Assembly: GCA_022496805.1 (NCBI GenBank)
Contig: CM040106.1
Coordinates: 5,518,001 to 5,582,000 of the forward strand
Direction of reading: 5' to 3'
DNA from: Pohlia nutans
Taxonomy: Eukaryota > Streptophyta > Bryopsida > Bryales > Mniaceae
DNA length: 64,000 nucleotides
Of this stretch, positions 1-11,904 are shown piece by piece. Both the position numbers and the translations under genes were made by a program. Each line of letters begins with the position of its first letter. Positions within the stretch are counted from its first letter, which is position 1. The notes under the pieces are model-generated. The model was not told the DNA's origin, did not search any database, and saw only the letters and a program-made list of their open reading frames with translations.

Positions 1-2707
1 TATGCCGTGGCCATTGCCTTGTGCATTCTTAGCAAGCGATTTAGAAAGCCGAGAGTAGATCGACCCAGAGTAGTCAAGCGATCTCGTAGCCCAACTGTGC
101 GAGCAGTAGACGAGGGTAGGAAGAGTAGTAAACGGCCGCGCACATCGCCACTACAGCTGACTGCGAGCGAGCCGACTTCGGAACAGCTCGGTCATTTTTT
201 TGTTTCTTTGTGTGCAGATTCTCAGCCGACCGGTCGATGGCAAAAGGCAAGTCGACTGACAGCGGCCAACGACGTCTCTCGTCCTCTGCAGCATCGACTT
301 ACGACATTCCGATCCGCACGAAGGAAGGGCTCTACAAATGTCTGAAGAGATTCGCCAGATTCGGGAGTGGCGAGAGTACGCCAACGACCACTCAACCGAG
401 GCGGAATTCATCAAGTCGATCGGCGTCTCCCAGTTTGTTGGACTCGACTGGGACAACACCCAAGGCGCGCCACGCATAGATCTGATCGAGGATTTTGTCA
501 ACGCTTCGAGAGTCGACATCAATAACAAGAAGATCGAGGCCCACGTTTGAACTCTGTTGGTCACGATCGATCCGACTATCGTTGACGAAGTCCTGAAACT
601 CCAATTCGGCATCTGCATCTAGTCGATTGCACCAAAGGAGTATCGACCAGGTCGGTTTGAAGAGTAATCCGCTGCCGGCAAGACTGCTAAAGGCTACAGC
701 ATCTGCCACTACAAACCCGAACACCACCGGTGACTGACGGCGTTCATTCAAGGCCTGGGATTCAAACGCAAGACGACCTACATCAGTAAAGAAATGCTCG
801 ACGTCCTTTGCACGGTCGAGTCCCTTATTGACCGCGACATGCAATGGGACTGGGCTACATGGATGTTCAATTCGATCGCCATCGACATCAAGACGATGCA
901 GACCACAAAGACCACGATCTGCCCTTCGGCCGAGGTGTTGGACTTACTTCTTGTATCCTATTTTTTGAGCACTGACTAGGAGTACATGCACCACACGGTA
1001 GCCCAACAGAGCACCAACAACCGACGTAGACAATTGGAGAACTCAGAAAACAGCTCCCGAGGACCCGACTACGTAATCCTTTAAGGCGGACTTGGAGCCG
1101 ACCAAGCATCGAAGGCACACGTTTCGCCTCCCCGACCGGTCGACCTGGGCCAAACATCGACTGCCCAGCCCCCGAGTCAACAAACCACGCCCTACTCGGC
1201 GGCACCTACAGCCGCTACCAGGTTCAGCTGACCATCGATCGTAGGATGAAACGAGCACAACACGCACGCAAACGTGACTAGGATCAGCTAGAGAAGTGTG
1301 CCAAGCGAGGTCGACTCGTCCCCTTAAGCCACATTCTACCATGCCAGGTCGACCTGACATCATCTGACAGCGAGGCCTTGTCGACTCCACCACCAACCCC
1401 AGGCGGAGCCCCCCTCCCTCACACACCTCCACCATCATTATCCGTGTTCGAGCCACTCAACCTCAAAGCGGCCTACGAACCGGCGCCACTTGGCGAGTTT
1501 CGCCATCCACCGCATCTCACCAACGCCTCAACTTCCAACGTCACCCAGGGTCAATCGACCAGCACTTGACTCACTAACAACACGAGCCGCGACGTTATCA
1601 ATGCACTAGCGCCAGCGCCTGAACAACGTACAAGGATCAGTGAGTCGACCCGAAGATGTCAGCTCCCGAGTCAACCTCCTTCTATTAGAGGCTACTCAGT
1701 CGAAGACCACCCTTCAAGCCGAGCTCGACCACACCCGGATGGAGAGCAGTCGTCAGGCCAAAGACTCCACAGCATACAAGCAGCACGTTGACACCCTCAC
1801 TACCGAGTTGGCGAACATGCACACCACACTCACCATCGTCACCGAGGAGAAGAACCAGAGCGACAACTTAGTCGCCAAGCTGATAGTCGACATCAGAGAC
1901 AGTCGACAGCAGGTACAGACTCACCACAGTGAGCTCGTTGTAGTTCGAAACAAACTCGAGTCGGCACAAGCCAAAGTAACAGCGACCCAGCTCAGTCTTC
2001 AACAAGCTTGGAAAGACACAGTCGACTCCAACAATCGACTCGACCAACTGATATAGGACAACGAGGAGAAGTTTTGACATTTTGTAGAGCGGGAGCTGAG
2101 CCTCCACAAACTTCGAGCGCGCAAGTACTGTCTCCGTTTGAAGGCAAGAAACCGAATCAAGATTCTCCTCTACACCCTCAGCAACGATCGCCACCAGCAC
2201 AATATGTACCACCGGCAACTCAACCAACTACAGCTCGACCACCCCAATTCAGGGATTCCACCCGTCAACGAAGAAGAAGACGAAGATAAGAGCCACCTCA
2301 AACTCGACCATTTGCTCTGGGAGAACCAGTCAACTGACGATGACAAGATAATGATTACCGACGTCAAGTTGAGTGAGGACGACGATGCCCACAACAGCGA
2401 GTCGACCAATGAAGACGAGGACAAAGACCAGCAGCAGGAGGACCAGCCGACACCACCAGCCGACCTCTAAGACATGACGCAACAATAGCCACCAGCACAA
2501 CATTCACCTGTGCCACACGAGCAGCAGGACCAGCAGCCCCCACCACTCGACCAAAAGACGGCAGCACGCACACCATCAGCACTGGACACCGCAGTCAACA
2601 CACCCGCATTCTCTTCACCGCACTCTCTCGGGATAGACTTTTTAGGGATGCTTTCAGGAATCTGCTCACCCGTCATGACCCAAGACTCCAGCAACGTCAA
2701 CCTGTGA
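1..2707 (+). pseudogene. Accessory ORF of gypsy family A (copy A1), broken
   Basis: The accessory protein lies 3' of pol and before the LTR. A basic first part (from about position 7) runs into a pyrimidine tract ending in CAG at 215-217. An ATG follows at 237 in a Lys/Ser-rich start. The conserved domain (WREY, GLDWD, then a 'DFVNAS' helix) follows at about 360-550. After a proline-rich stretch (about 1378-1570) comes a long coiled coil at 1640-2056 and an acidic C-terminus ending at 2707. From 338 onward the main conserved blocks share one frame, interrupted by TGA, TAG and TAA codons; one frameshift lies near 340. The N-terminal block recalls the 'putative plant transposon protein' domain of plant gypsy elements (inference). 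Its function is unknown; I do not see an envelope-like signal peptide or membrane anchor. Confidence 0.75.
215..239 (+). promoter_or_regulatory. Candidate 3' splice site before accessory ORF, copy A1
   Basis: A run of T-rich pyrimidines (about 193-214) ends in TGTGCAG at 211-217, followed 20 bases later by the ATG of the accessory protein body. The same arrangement occurs in copy A2 (40831) and copy B2 (61158). Conservation between two diverged families suggests a functional splice acceptor; this is inference from sequence. Confidence 0.5.
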
Positions 2708-2849
2708 CGAGTCGACCATAGTCCGAGTTGACTACTTGCAGACGTCTCGACCGCGAGCAATTTTACCATTCCTCATAACCATTTTCCCTAGTCGCCTACC
2801 GAGGTAGACTAAAGTCCACAGGAGTGTACTTAGCTTAGAGGGAGGGCAA

Positions 2850-3392
2850 TGTTAACCAAATATTCGTTGGATATTCACTTAGGCTAAGAGTAGGCTAGCC
2901 TATATTTGGTAGGAATAGACCCGGTGGGCGATACCCGGGAGTATAGGCTGGTACAGACTGGTCGACCCAACTATTCCGGTCAACTTGTCTGACACACTGT
3001 CAGACCAGTCTCCTATATGTACTTTCCCTCTCTTTGAGAGACGTGTTGCTATACATTTTGTATATCTTCCTTACTCACAGCCTCAGTTGTACTTCATTCT
3101 TGTCTTAAACTTTTGTGTGTGCACTAGTATGCTAGACTATTGCGGTAGCAGTATTATTTCATGTTCTTGTATTTCCAATTGGTGTTTATATATTGGCTAG
3201 TCGCAATAGTCTGTGAGTATGCAGGAATCGACTTACAGGCAGACTGGTTCTTCTTCCTAGTCGACGGTACTTTCTCTTACATTAGAATTACCTTACTACT
3301 TCTCTCGATCTCTACTTACTAGTTTAGAGTAGAGTAGTATTACATGAAGTAGTCCCATTAGTTTAAAATGTACCTAGAAAACCCCCTTAACA
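2850..3392 (+). repeat. 3' LTR of gypsy family A, copy A1
   Basis: This 543-bp LTR starts TGTTAACC and ends CCTTAACA, so it has TG...CA ends within a longer terminal inversion TGTTAA/TTAACA. A purine tract (AGAGGGAGGGCAA) stands immediately upstream. It matches the LTRs at 36121-36678 and 55883-56439 in reverse complement. A TATATG motif near 3013 in a CT-rich setting is a plausible core promoter. Confidence 0.93.
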
Positions 3393-3887
3393 GAGGCGTG
3401 GGAGGAGGCACCTGGAATTGGGGATTTTGACCGGATGATGGATGCTGGTAACTCTACTTTAGCGCAGAAGTCAATACCGGCTGCTAGTCGGGTCATGAGC
3501 ACGCCTAGGAGACATCTGGCTCCAAGTTTAAGGGGAGATCAATCAGAGGCGAGCCTGGCAAACTTGGTAGATCATGCCGTGGGGTAGGAGGAGACCGGGG
3601 CCCAACCAGGAGAAGAGTCAGACCACGAAGGAGGCCAGGGTGTGGAGGGTCAATCGGATGCGGGTGTCCAAGAAGGAGGTCCGGGTGAAGAGAAGTTGGA
3701 CAAAGGCGAGCCGGGCAGGAACGAGCCGGAAGGGGACGCGGCGGAGCAAGAAGAGGAAGAGGAGGAAGACGAAGATGACAGAGCCCGGGAGAACCGGAGG
3801 AAGAAATCTGAGGAGGACTTTGTTAGCTCCGGATCTGGCCAAGAGGGGAGTTCCGCAGAAAACCGCGCCCACAGTCCGGAGTAGCAG
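3393..3887 (+). pseudogene. Acidic reading frame interrupted by copy A1
   Basis: An open frame runs from the LTR edge to a stop at 3882-3884, with one in-frame TAG at about 3583. An ATG is present at 3435, but the frame is already open at 3393, so the protein probably began before the LTR insertion. The product is hydrophilic, with Gly/Glu/Gln-rich sequence, an almost uninterrupted Glu/Asp run around 3745-3780 and Arg/Lys-rich stretches around it. I do not recognise the family. The base composition (frequent CCGG, GGAG) resembles retroelement DNA, so a tail of another element's gag is possible. Confidence 0.45.
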
Positions 3888-5914
3888 GTAGAGTAGGGGA
3901 TCCGGAGTACAGTTAGAACCGGATTAGGCTAGGCCGTAGGCATACTAGCTTAGGTAGTCTAGTTCTTTTTTAACATTAGGATTTTGGTAGTTAAGAAGGG
4001 GCGCTATGGCCAGGAGCATAAAGATTGGAGCGTTTGGATGAAACCCCTTGATTTCCGGATCCTGGGTTTTTAAGATCTGAGGGTTTCCCAGACCCGGATG
4101 TTTGGGGCTCACTACTTATCAAGGAATGCTTGCCATTCTTTGCACTACTACATACCAGGGATCCTGGGAGCGTTTGGCACTGACGCAGGGGGGTGGAGTC
4201 CCTGGGAGCGAGGGCCTCCGAGGAAGGGGGACTGATTAGACCAATAAATTTTTTTTTTTATTGCCCAAAAGAAGGGGTACCTTCCTGGGAGCCGGGTCTT
4301 TTTGTCATTTTCAGTGCTTTTACCCTAACCTAGAGTGGTGGCACCAAGATGTGCATTCTGCTATGTTTCTTCTAAATTTTGAAGCGTCCCTTTTTCAAAT
4401 TGAAGGTTTTCATAGCGTATGTGTAGTTGCGCCATACAACCTCCCTCACCACTCCTTCTGCAGCTCCATCCAGCTCCTCAATTGACCGATCAATATCCCT
4501 GGAACTTACAGTATGGAACACTGCTTCGGACTGCAATCGATAGTCGAGACACGGTAAGCTCCCGAACAAGGTCGTTTCCTGCTCTTCCTTCATTCTTGCC
4601 TTGATGACTTATAGAGTGATTCATGATGAGCTTTGCGGGAGTAGAATTGCCGTGGGCCATGCAACTCCTGCAACTTATTCAAGTAGCCCTCTCTTGGCAC
4701 AACTTTCTTGCGGATGGTGATGCTCTTAGTCAGTTCGTCTCTGCGGAAGGTCCCAGATAACTGCAGTCGTGCTATCAGCACCGTAAAACCACCGTGCTAC
4801 TGAAGAGGAATGATGTCTCTTGCTGCGGACGTCGATGAGGCGGTGAGTGTGCTCCTTTCAAACCCTAACTCGTCACTTTCCCCACGGTGTGCAAGAAACC
4901 GCCTGATCGGTAGTCTTTTTAGAAACTTCAGGTTCACAATTTGCGGGATAAGAACCCCTCTCCATGTCATGCTTGTATGCGAAAACAATCTGTATAGGCT
5001 ACTCAAAAAGATTAACAATTGCAGGTGCACTTAATTAAAGAGATAAGCACGTTTGGAAACGTTCCATTCCGATTCAGAATGCTCTACAATATTTGTCACA
5101 GAAGAAGAACACTTGGCATTCAACCGGCCAAACTCAAGCCTCGGATTTGTTCTCAGTTTACGGGAGAAGTCACCACTTGGAGAGCATGCGATTCAAACGG
5201 CACCCTCGGTAAAACCCATCCATGCGCAGTAAAAACGCTCTCCCGTTGATGCCGTGACGAAAGGGGGTGATTTCGAGGGCTGACCCACAGAAGCTGACAT
5301 CCCAGCTCCTTGCACAGCTCCTGGGTGCCAGGCTTTGTCCTAGTGTTGGGTCTTCTTGTATTACTGTTCCTTTGTAGTAAACGGCTGTAGGCACATTATC
5401 CGGAAAGCTTGTATGTGTTAAGGTTGTTTGTGGATTGGCGTAGTGGTCAGGAGTCCCTTGGTAACCGGATGGGCAAGTCAGGTATTCGAGTGATTCAATT
5501 TAGAGTTTGAATACGGGATTTGGGTGATTAAATGACTGTTCAAAAGAGTGACGTCTGTAACCTTTTTCATCAGGTAATCCGGGTTAGTGGCTAGGCAATT
5601 AGGAGGGTGTACTCCGGGTTGCACGGAATTCTTGGACGGGTAGACCGGTTGAGGTGCTAGAACTCGGGTTGTCAACTCGAAGGGAGAATACGATTTCACC
5701 GGAGTAAGACGGGTCATTAGCCTCCAGACTTAGTTCCGGAATCCCCAGATAGTGTCTATTCCGGTTAGTAAGTCGTTGTAGTAATTGAGGGAAGGGGGAA
5801 ATCGGGTTGCGCTTGTGTGACCGGCTGCCAGTTGGGCAAAACTAGCAGCTGAAGAGCAATACGGTAAGTACTCGGGAGAAGGAGTTGTTGTGTGTTTGAC
5901 CGGAAAAGAGTGAA
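3888..5914. other. Unassigned region with short open frames
   Basis: I find no recognisable gene here. Short minus-strand frames at 4372-4593, 4590-4781 and 5170-5394 have mixed composition but no motif I know, and they do not join into one frame. The G-rich sequence at 3900-4260 and 5400-5900 has the CCGG-rich character of decayed retroelements. A T-run lies at 4249-4260. Confidence 0.4.
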
Positions 5915-6332
5915 CATCAGGAATTTTGGACCCCATTGATTTTGCACGATTTTAGTGCATTTATCGTTAAACACTAATTCCGCACGTCATACGTGAATTT
6001 AGAAGTGTCGTTACAATACGGAAGTCACACGCATTACTAGGATGTCAATGCAATGTCTTTACAATGATTGTGAAATAACTGTTGTTCCTGCACGAAAGTT
6101 GTGCGTAACGGAATCCGTGCGTTAATTGTGTATCTACATTACATGACTAATAAGACACGGATAATATATGATTGCTTTTAATGCGGATCTAGTATCATAT
6201 ACGTATGATATCAACGCCTTTTGTTATATCCGTGCGATTTCAGCATCTATCATAATGCAAATTATATTCGTACGACATCCGTGTACAATATTTTAATATT
6301 CTCCTTAGAATCCTTTGGAATCTTTTGGAATC

Positions 6333-6456
6333 CACTAGTAGGATTTGGGTCCTTTACGACTAGTCCAATGTGACTAAAAGTGTCCAAAACAACTTGATTC
6401 TGAAAGAATTGAGTTGCAAAGGACTGTTTGTGTAAAGGACCAAAATCCTACTAGTG
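6333..6456. mobile_element. CACTA-like MITE, 124 bp
   Basis: The ends are inverted repeats of about 25 bp starting CACTAGTAGGATTT, with two mismatches between arms (G/T inside and G/A at the inner end). CACTA at the ends is the hallmark of the CACTA superfamily, which makes 3-bp target duplications. The flanks are ATC and ATA, one mismatch from a duplication. There is no coding content. It lies inside the larger TIR element. Confidence 0.7.
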
Positions 6457-7057
6457 ATATTTCAAAATATTTTATATTATTTTGAAATATTTTGGAATAT
6501 TCCAAGAATCTTCTTTAAATTATCCTTATGGTTTAATTTCCTAAAACATTTTTAGATCTTCATTTATAGAGTTTAGAGCAATACAGATTAAAATTTCAAT
6601 GAAATTTTCATGCTATATTTTTAGAATTTAAATTTGGTATTATTGGTTATCATTGAACTTTTCATCATAGGAGAAAAAAATAAATGTACAGAAAAGGACA
6701 ATATAACTTTTTCAAAATAACAAAACTTGTAATTCAAGACAATGTAGAGGTGTTGTTTTTTTGAAAGGTTCCCCTAGGCGGAGTTTAATTTGGATTGGCA
6801 TGATTCAAATTGAGTTTGAAAACATACTTGATTTCCTATTAGAAAAAAATTATACTTTAATTTAATTTTAAACTTTTTAGTCTTGGGCAGCTCATAAAAG
6901 GGGGCATCGATCAAAACATGATCTCGCAAAGCATTGAGACTTAAATTGGGTTTAAAAACAGACTTCCTTTGAACTCAATTTGAGTAACTTTTCAAAATTA
7001 AAATTGCATGAGCTTTTAATCGTTTGCCACAACATTCAAACCATTGAAAGTTTTTTT

Positions 7058-7680
7058 CTAGGTTAAGAAAAAAAGCTTGTATAATGGAGTGCAAAAAAAA
7101 TTTGGAATAAAAAGATTTTTTTACAATGCTAAAAACATCTAAAATCTATTGAAAATAAAAAACAGCTTAGAGCCTTTAAGATTTTGGGAAAACAAAAACA
7201 AAATTCAAAAAATTTGAAGTTTTTTCTAGATATAGAAAAATGCTTGCATAATCTACTGCAAAATAAATTTGGAATATTTTTTACATCGCAAAAAAGCATC
7301 CAAAGTCTGCTTTAAAAAATAATGACTCACAACCTGCACAATGTTGGCAAAAGATAAAGAAATTCAAATTTTATATGAAAAAAAATTCTAGATATAGAAA
7401 ACGTCCTACATAATCTAGTGCAAAAAGAAATTTTGGAATTTTTTTTTTTTTTATCATTGTTAAAACTATTCAAAGTCTGTTGAAAAAAAAACAACTCACA
7501 GCCATGATCTGCCATCACAATTTTGGCAGAAAAAAATATTCAAAAAATTTAGAAAACAAATCTCGATATAGAAAAAGGCCTGCGTGTTGTAGTGCAAATA
7601 AAAAATTTGAAAAGAGAATTGTATTTACATGGTAAAAAATTGCCAATGGTTTCATTCCTTTATAATTATCAAAAGAGTTC
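7058..7680. repeat. Degenerate ~165-bp tandem array
   Basis: A block starting near CTAGATATAG and continuing through 'CTGCAWAATCTA.TGCAAA' and 'TTTGGAAT' recurs at 7058, 7226, 7388 and 7562, a spacing of 168, 162 and 174 bp. A further copy of the CTAGATAT anchor appears at 7935 after the SINE. Units are diverged and very AT-rich. A period near 165 bp is typical of plant satellites, but the array is short and old. Confidence 0.6.
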
Positions 7681-7699
7681 AATTGCTTGCATCAAGACA

Positions 7700-7885
7700 T
7701 TAACGTGGTTTGGTGGTTTAGAGCTTGGTTTGTAGTCAGGAGGTCACGAGTTCAATTCCAACCACCGGTGGTAGAGCTTGGGACAAGTAGTGGACCCCAC
7801 CTTTAGTTCGGGCAGATGGAGTAGTTGTACTTGGTAGTCCAAAATTAGATCGAGTTATACAAAAAATATTTTTTTATTTTTATTT
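7700..7885 (+). mobile_element. tRNA-derived SINE-like element
   Basis: The head carries a tRNA-like stretch: GGTGGTT at 7714 pairs with AACCACC near 7765, with a CAGGAGGTCACGAG segment and a B-box-like GTTCAATTCC between them. The D arm is missing, so it is not a functional tRNA gene. A body of about 100 bp and a T/A-rich tail follow. The tandem-array anchors on each side (7562 and 7935) are about 205 bp further apart than one period, which fits an insertion of this size. I could not define target duplications. Confidence 0.5.
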
Positions 7886-8231
7886 TTTGATAATATTATT
7901 TTGACCAAATTTAGACATAGAAAGAAAAAAAACTCTAGATATAAAAAAGATGATGTTGCACGAAAAACACACTAAATCAGTGTGGGTTTAAAGACGATTA
8001 AGACACGACATTTGATGACTATAATGAGTGCTGAATTCTCATGTTTTCAATAGATATATCAATCGTGTTGAATTAGTACTATATCCGCTTGTACGAGCAT
8101 GATATCATATTAGTGCAGTTGAAATGAATAACGCAATGATGCGGAATCAGTGCAAATAACGTACGAACCCATGAAATATCGGAAATCGCACTGAAATCGT
8201 GCAAAATCAGTGGGGTCCGAAATTCCTGATG

Positions 8232-8689
8232 AAGTTCCCGTCACTTAAAATCAGTAGGGAGGGTTGTGTCTTTCAATCCAACACTACTAATGCAATTGGA
8301 GAACCCTCTGGAGGAAAACACAGGCTAAACTAAACTGGAGTTAGTCACAAAGGTGGACCGGGGAGAGGTGGTTGGTAAGATTCCTCCCCGGAAGGATACC
8401 AGATCAGAAAGGAGACCGGGTGAGTCATTGAGAAGGGAAAGACCTGGTTTGGTAACAAGGAGGAAGGTGGGCGGTGGTATTAGGGTGTTAGTTGCCACCT
8501 TGGATTGATTTCCGGAAGCTTCTTACTTCACAGAATCTCTGTGGAACGATAATCCAGAAATCACCTCTACGAGCGCTCTTTACACGAGAATGCGCGCTCT
8601 AGGGGAGTATCCGGTATCACATGCTACGACACGCGTAACACGTCATGTCCTTCTTCAACATGCTACTTCACTTCCGTATGTCAATATGC
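8232..8689. other. Unassigned CCGG-rich stretch
   Basis: I see no gene here. Composition resembles 5400-5900 on the other side of the 2.3-kb TIR element, so both may be flanks of one older retroelement into which that transposon inserted. Confidence 0.35.
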
Positions 8690-9003
8690 CTAATTATGAT
8701 TGAGATTCCTACTCACACCTTCCGCATTCATGTTTTTCAACCTTGATCGATGTACAACTTGAAAATCATACTCCATGAGCATTAGTGCCCACCTTGTAAG
8801 CTTCTTCATAAACTTGTCTAACTCCATGAGCCACTTAACTGGTTTATGGTCAGTTACGAGAAGAATCTCATTGCAATTGAAATAACAACAGAAGTATGCA
8901 ACAGCTCAAATATAGGCATGACATTCCCGCTAACATAAACTATATTGAGCTTCAACATTATTATTAGATTGACATGCATATGCAATAACAAAACCTTTCT
9001 GTC
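8690..9003 (-). pseudogene. Ty3/gypsy RNase H remnant (third family)
   Basis: The minus strand encodes the C-terminal half of a gypsy RNase H: a VIAYA motif, an 'EAQYS' segment, then LLVTDHKPVKWLM, a TRWALML segment, YDFQVVHR and a closing EGVSRN. This order is diagnostic of the RNase H and its connection to integrase. The wording differs from families A and B (which read YVDHMAL...), so this is a different gypsy lineage. Premature stops break it, and neither RT nor integrase is recognisable around it. A stop lies at 8690-8692. Confidence 0.75.
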
Positions 9004-11904
9004 AACTTCCATTTGTGTCAACACTGTCCATGTGTCCAAACTACTCCAACCCATATGTAATTGGTAAAATTGTCTTGCACTGGAGTTATCCGTAAAGTCA
9101 CCTTGAGTTTGATGAATTTACAAAGAATTTTGCTTTACTATACTCTTATTTCTTCACTCCAAATAGTTAGAAGGTGTGGAAGATCTTGGTGGTTTATCAT
9201 TATTAGGTGTCTAAGACGTGTGTAAGAGCTTGGTGGTCTTCACAAGTTTTCAAAAAAAAATTAGCTCCTTAAACTAAACTTAAACATTGTCAATTGTGTT
9301 GAAATCAAGCTTGCAACATTGTTCGTGAAGTTAATCCGTTGTTACCTTCCGATAACTTGGATTGCACCATTTCTACTTCCTTGACTTCTTTTAATTCTAC
9401 ATTTCTTTGTGGGTTATTGACTACTTCTACTCTAGACCCTTGCCTTTTATTTAATTTAGTCCTACATGAGTGCTAACCAATTTCATGAGCAATTAGTATA
9501 CAACTTCTAGTATAACCAACCCTAGGTGACTTTTCTAGGGTCATAAACTAAGTCTTATAGAACATGCAAATGCCACATGTATGTCTCCTTTACCTAGCTG
9601 AGAAGTATGGTATATAGTAATGGTGATCTCAAAATCAATATGACATCATGGATAAAAATTGCGCACTATTGTTGTTCTCTCTAACCATCTCCCTTCTTCT
9701 TTATACCAAATAGAGTGGAAAGTATAAGATTCACACCAATACTTGGCATCTGATGATAAATGAAGATAACAAGAAAAAATCAACTTTTGTCATTTGAACC
9801 CACTCTGCACAAGATTGGGTTCCTAAAATTTCACCACAATGACATCATTTTCTACGACAAAGTTTGAAAACGACGCAAATCTTAGATAGTGCATTGGTTT
9901 AGTTGAGGCAAGATATACTTTTGTCGCTATTCTTTAACTTTTTGCACACAATTAAATCTATCGCCACACTCTTAGTATTGAATATCTTTTGGGCTTAATA
10001 CTTTGGTTTCTAGTGAAAAAATAATGTTGTATCCTATTGTGAGGCTGCCAAGGCGTTCAAGATGAACGCCCTATGCACATTTGAAAAACTACAAGAGTCA
10101 CTATTATTGACTAGGTCAATTAGTTATCACCCCAATTAGATTGATGACAATTTCTATTTTTTAGCCAATAAATGCTACTTTCGTACCTTCTACAGTTTCT
10201 CTTTCTTGGGAAGGTCAGTTAGTGTAAATTTTGGGTACATATGAGCGTACAAAGGGTATTTAATGGAGGGCTATGAAGTAATTGGAATTTCCTACTATTT
10301 ATAGTATATATTGGGATATATTCTAAGAATATTCCTAAAATATTCTCCAAATGGTTTTAAAACATCCTATATTTCTTCTACAAATTTTATAATTTTAATC
10401 TCAAATGAATAAAAGACACCCTAAATTTGTTCTCTCATAGTTTTCTACATTCTCGACAGTGACCTCCTCGAGTTCTCCTTTAATTCTCACATATTGAATT
10501 TTAGATGTTACTTCTTCAAACCTCGCTTCTAACACATGACTCTTCATGCTCACTCAACGTAACCCTTTTAATTGTCATAGTGCAAGCCTACCAAGAGACC
10601 GCATACTCTTGCTCTTTGTTTTTTTACCAACAATAGAATATTTTTTCCCCTTGTCTTCTTACAAAGGCATTTAGTGTGGTATCTAGAATCCATCAAAACA
10701 CACATGTAACATGAAGTAATAGTATAGGGTTGAACGCAAAGTCATCCAAGCATAGTCAACAGCCTACCTAATCACGATGAATACGATCAACGGGTGCAAT
10801 CATTGTCTTTTGGACAGTCCAATCACCATAGCATTAGGTCTAGTCGTTGCAAAGCCAGCTCAAGAGTCTATTCACATTGCCCTAAGCTCTGACCCCATTT
10901 GCCGCAACTCAACCGGTCTTGTCGTTGCACAGGTAGCAAGTCTGGTCATTGACAGTCCGAAGGTTCTCCAGTTCACACTACCCTAGTGGACAGTCGAGGC
11001 CTCGTTGATTTGAAGTCTTGTCCCAATTGGGACTTTAGCTTGCGTACTCAATTCCGTTGTGGAAATGTTGGTGTAGGTGGTAGTTCAGCAAATGATTGAG
11101 AAATAGTGGACCTGGTCTAGACACAAGAGTGTGAGAAGTTGACCTCGTCTAGACAATGGGAGTTGCCTTCAAAACCGATGGGCATCTCTAATTTCCTCTT
11201 AGTAGATACAAAAACCTCCTCGCCCTCTAGATTTTGGAAACAAGTGTAGAAATCTTGCCTCCCCAAGCACATCAACAAGTCTATCAACAATTTTCATTCC
11301 GTCATACGATTGCAAGGCTTTTTTTAATTTCAAGTTGTGTTTTGAATGGCTTGTTTCTGACAGTCTGCCACAAAAGTATGAATGGTATTTTTTCATTTGC
11401 ATGAAGGCACAAGTTTAATCGTTGGTGGTGGCAACACAGAGGTATAATTGGCATTTTCTTGAAGAGTGCAATTTTGTGAATAGTCTTTGCAAAATTGCAA
11501 GTTGGAATTTCCACATGTTCTTTCAAAGATAGGTTCTAATTAGAAAAGAAGGATAAAATAAGATGAATTAGAACATGTCACATATATGGTTTAGTTGAAA
11601 CCGTGATCATACAGTCTTTTCAAGCACAATATTTTTATAGCCTAAACTACACTCCATCCTTCTTGGGTCCACTACCCTTCCTACCCCGGTCAGGTTTGAC
11701 AACCTCCTCTAATCGGGTCTAATATCTTTCCTTCTTTATGAGAATTGTGCAGCCATACAATACAATAGTCTAAGGGAATAGAAGGGACATATTGTTTCCA
11801 TGTAACCTCCCCATTGGCGGTAGCAAAAATATCAAATAGGACTTCAACAACCCTTTCAGTTCTTTAATTTCATTTTTAGTTGCTAATTCAAAGGAATATT
11901 ACCA
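9004..11904. other. AT-rich intergenic sequence
   Basis: I see no convincing gene or RNA. Short open frames near 10777-10986 and 11199-11526 have no recognisable motif and low-complexity flanks. The tract probably consists of decayed repeats. Confidence 0.4.

Larger units (their letters stand above)
1..3392 (+). mobile_element. Ty3/gypsy family A, copy A1, 3' end only
   Basis: This is the 3' part of an LTR retrotransposon, cut off by the window start. It consists of the accessory ORF, a purine-rich tract (2838-2849) and a 3' LTR. It belongs with the element on the minus strand at 36121-56439 because both the LTR and the accessory ORF match that element along their lengths. Gag and pol must lie to the left of the window. 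The right edge sits inside an acidic open reading frame, so the target was itself coding-like DNA. Confidence 0.9.
5915..8231. mobile_element. Non-autonomous TIR DNA transposon, 2.3 kb
   Basis: The two ends are inverted copies of each other over about 44 bp. Both begin CATCAGGAATTTYGGACCCC and continue with matching TGATTTTGCACG. The only differences in this span are three T/C transitions. Weaker inverted similarity, with repeated GTGC/GCAC and CGTGCG words, continues a few hundred bases inward. The interior is AT-rich, has no transposase, and contains a CACTA-like MITE, a tandem array and a SINE. The target duplication is not clear because the terminal bases are themselves palindromic with the flanks. 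The superfamily is therefore unassigned. Confidence 0.75.

Noticed and set aside
5421..5500. Second tRNA-derived SINE near 5430
   Set aside because: GGCGTAGTGGTCAGGAG resembles an A-box region, but the following B-box (GGTATTCGAG) is poor and no tail is visible.
7714..7770. Functional tRNA gene
   Set aside because: GGTGGTT/AACCACC could pair as an acceptor stem and a B-box is present, but the unit is only about 57 nt, lacks a D arm and has no proper T stem. A SINE head fits better.
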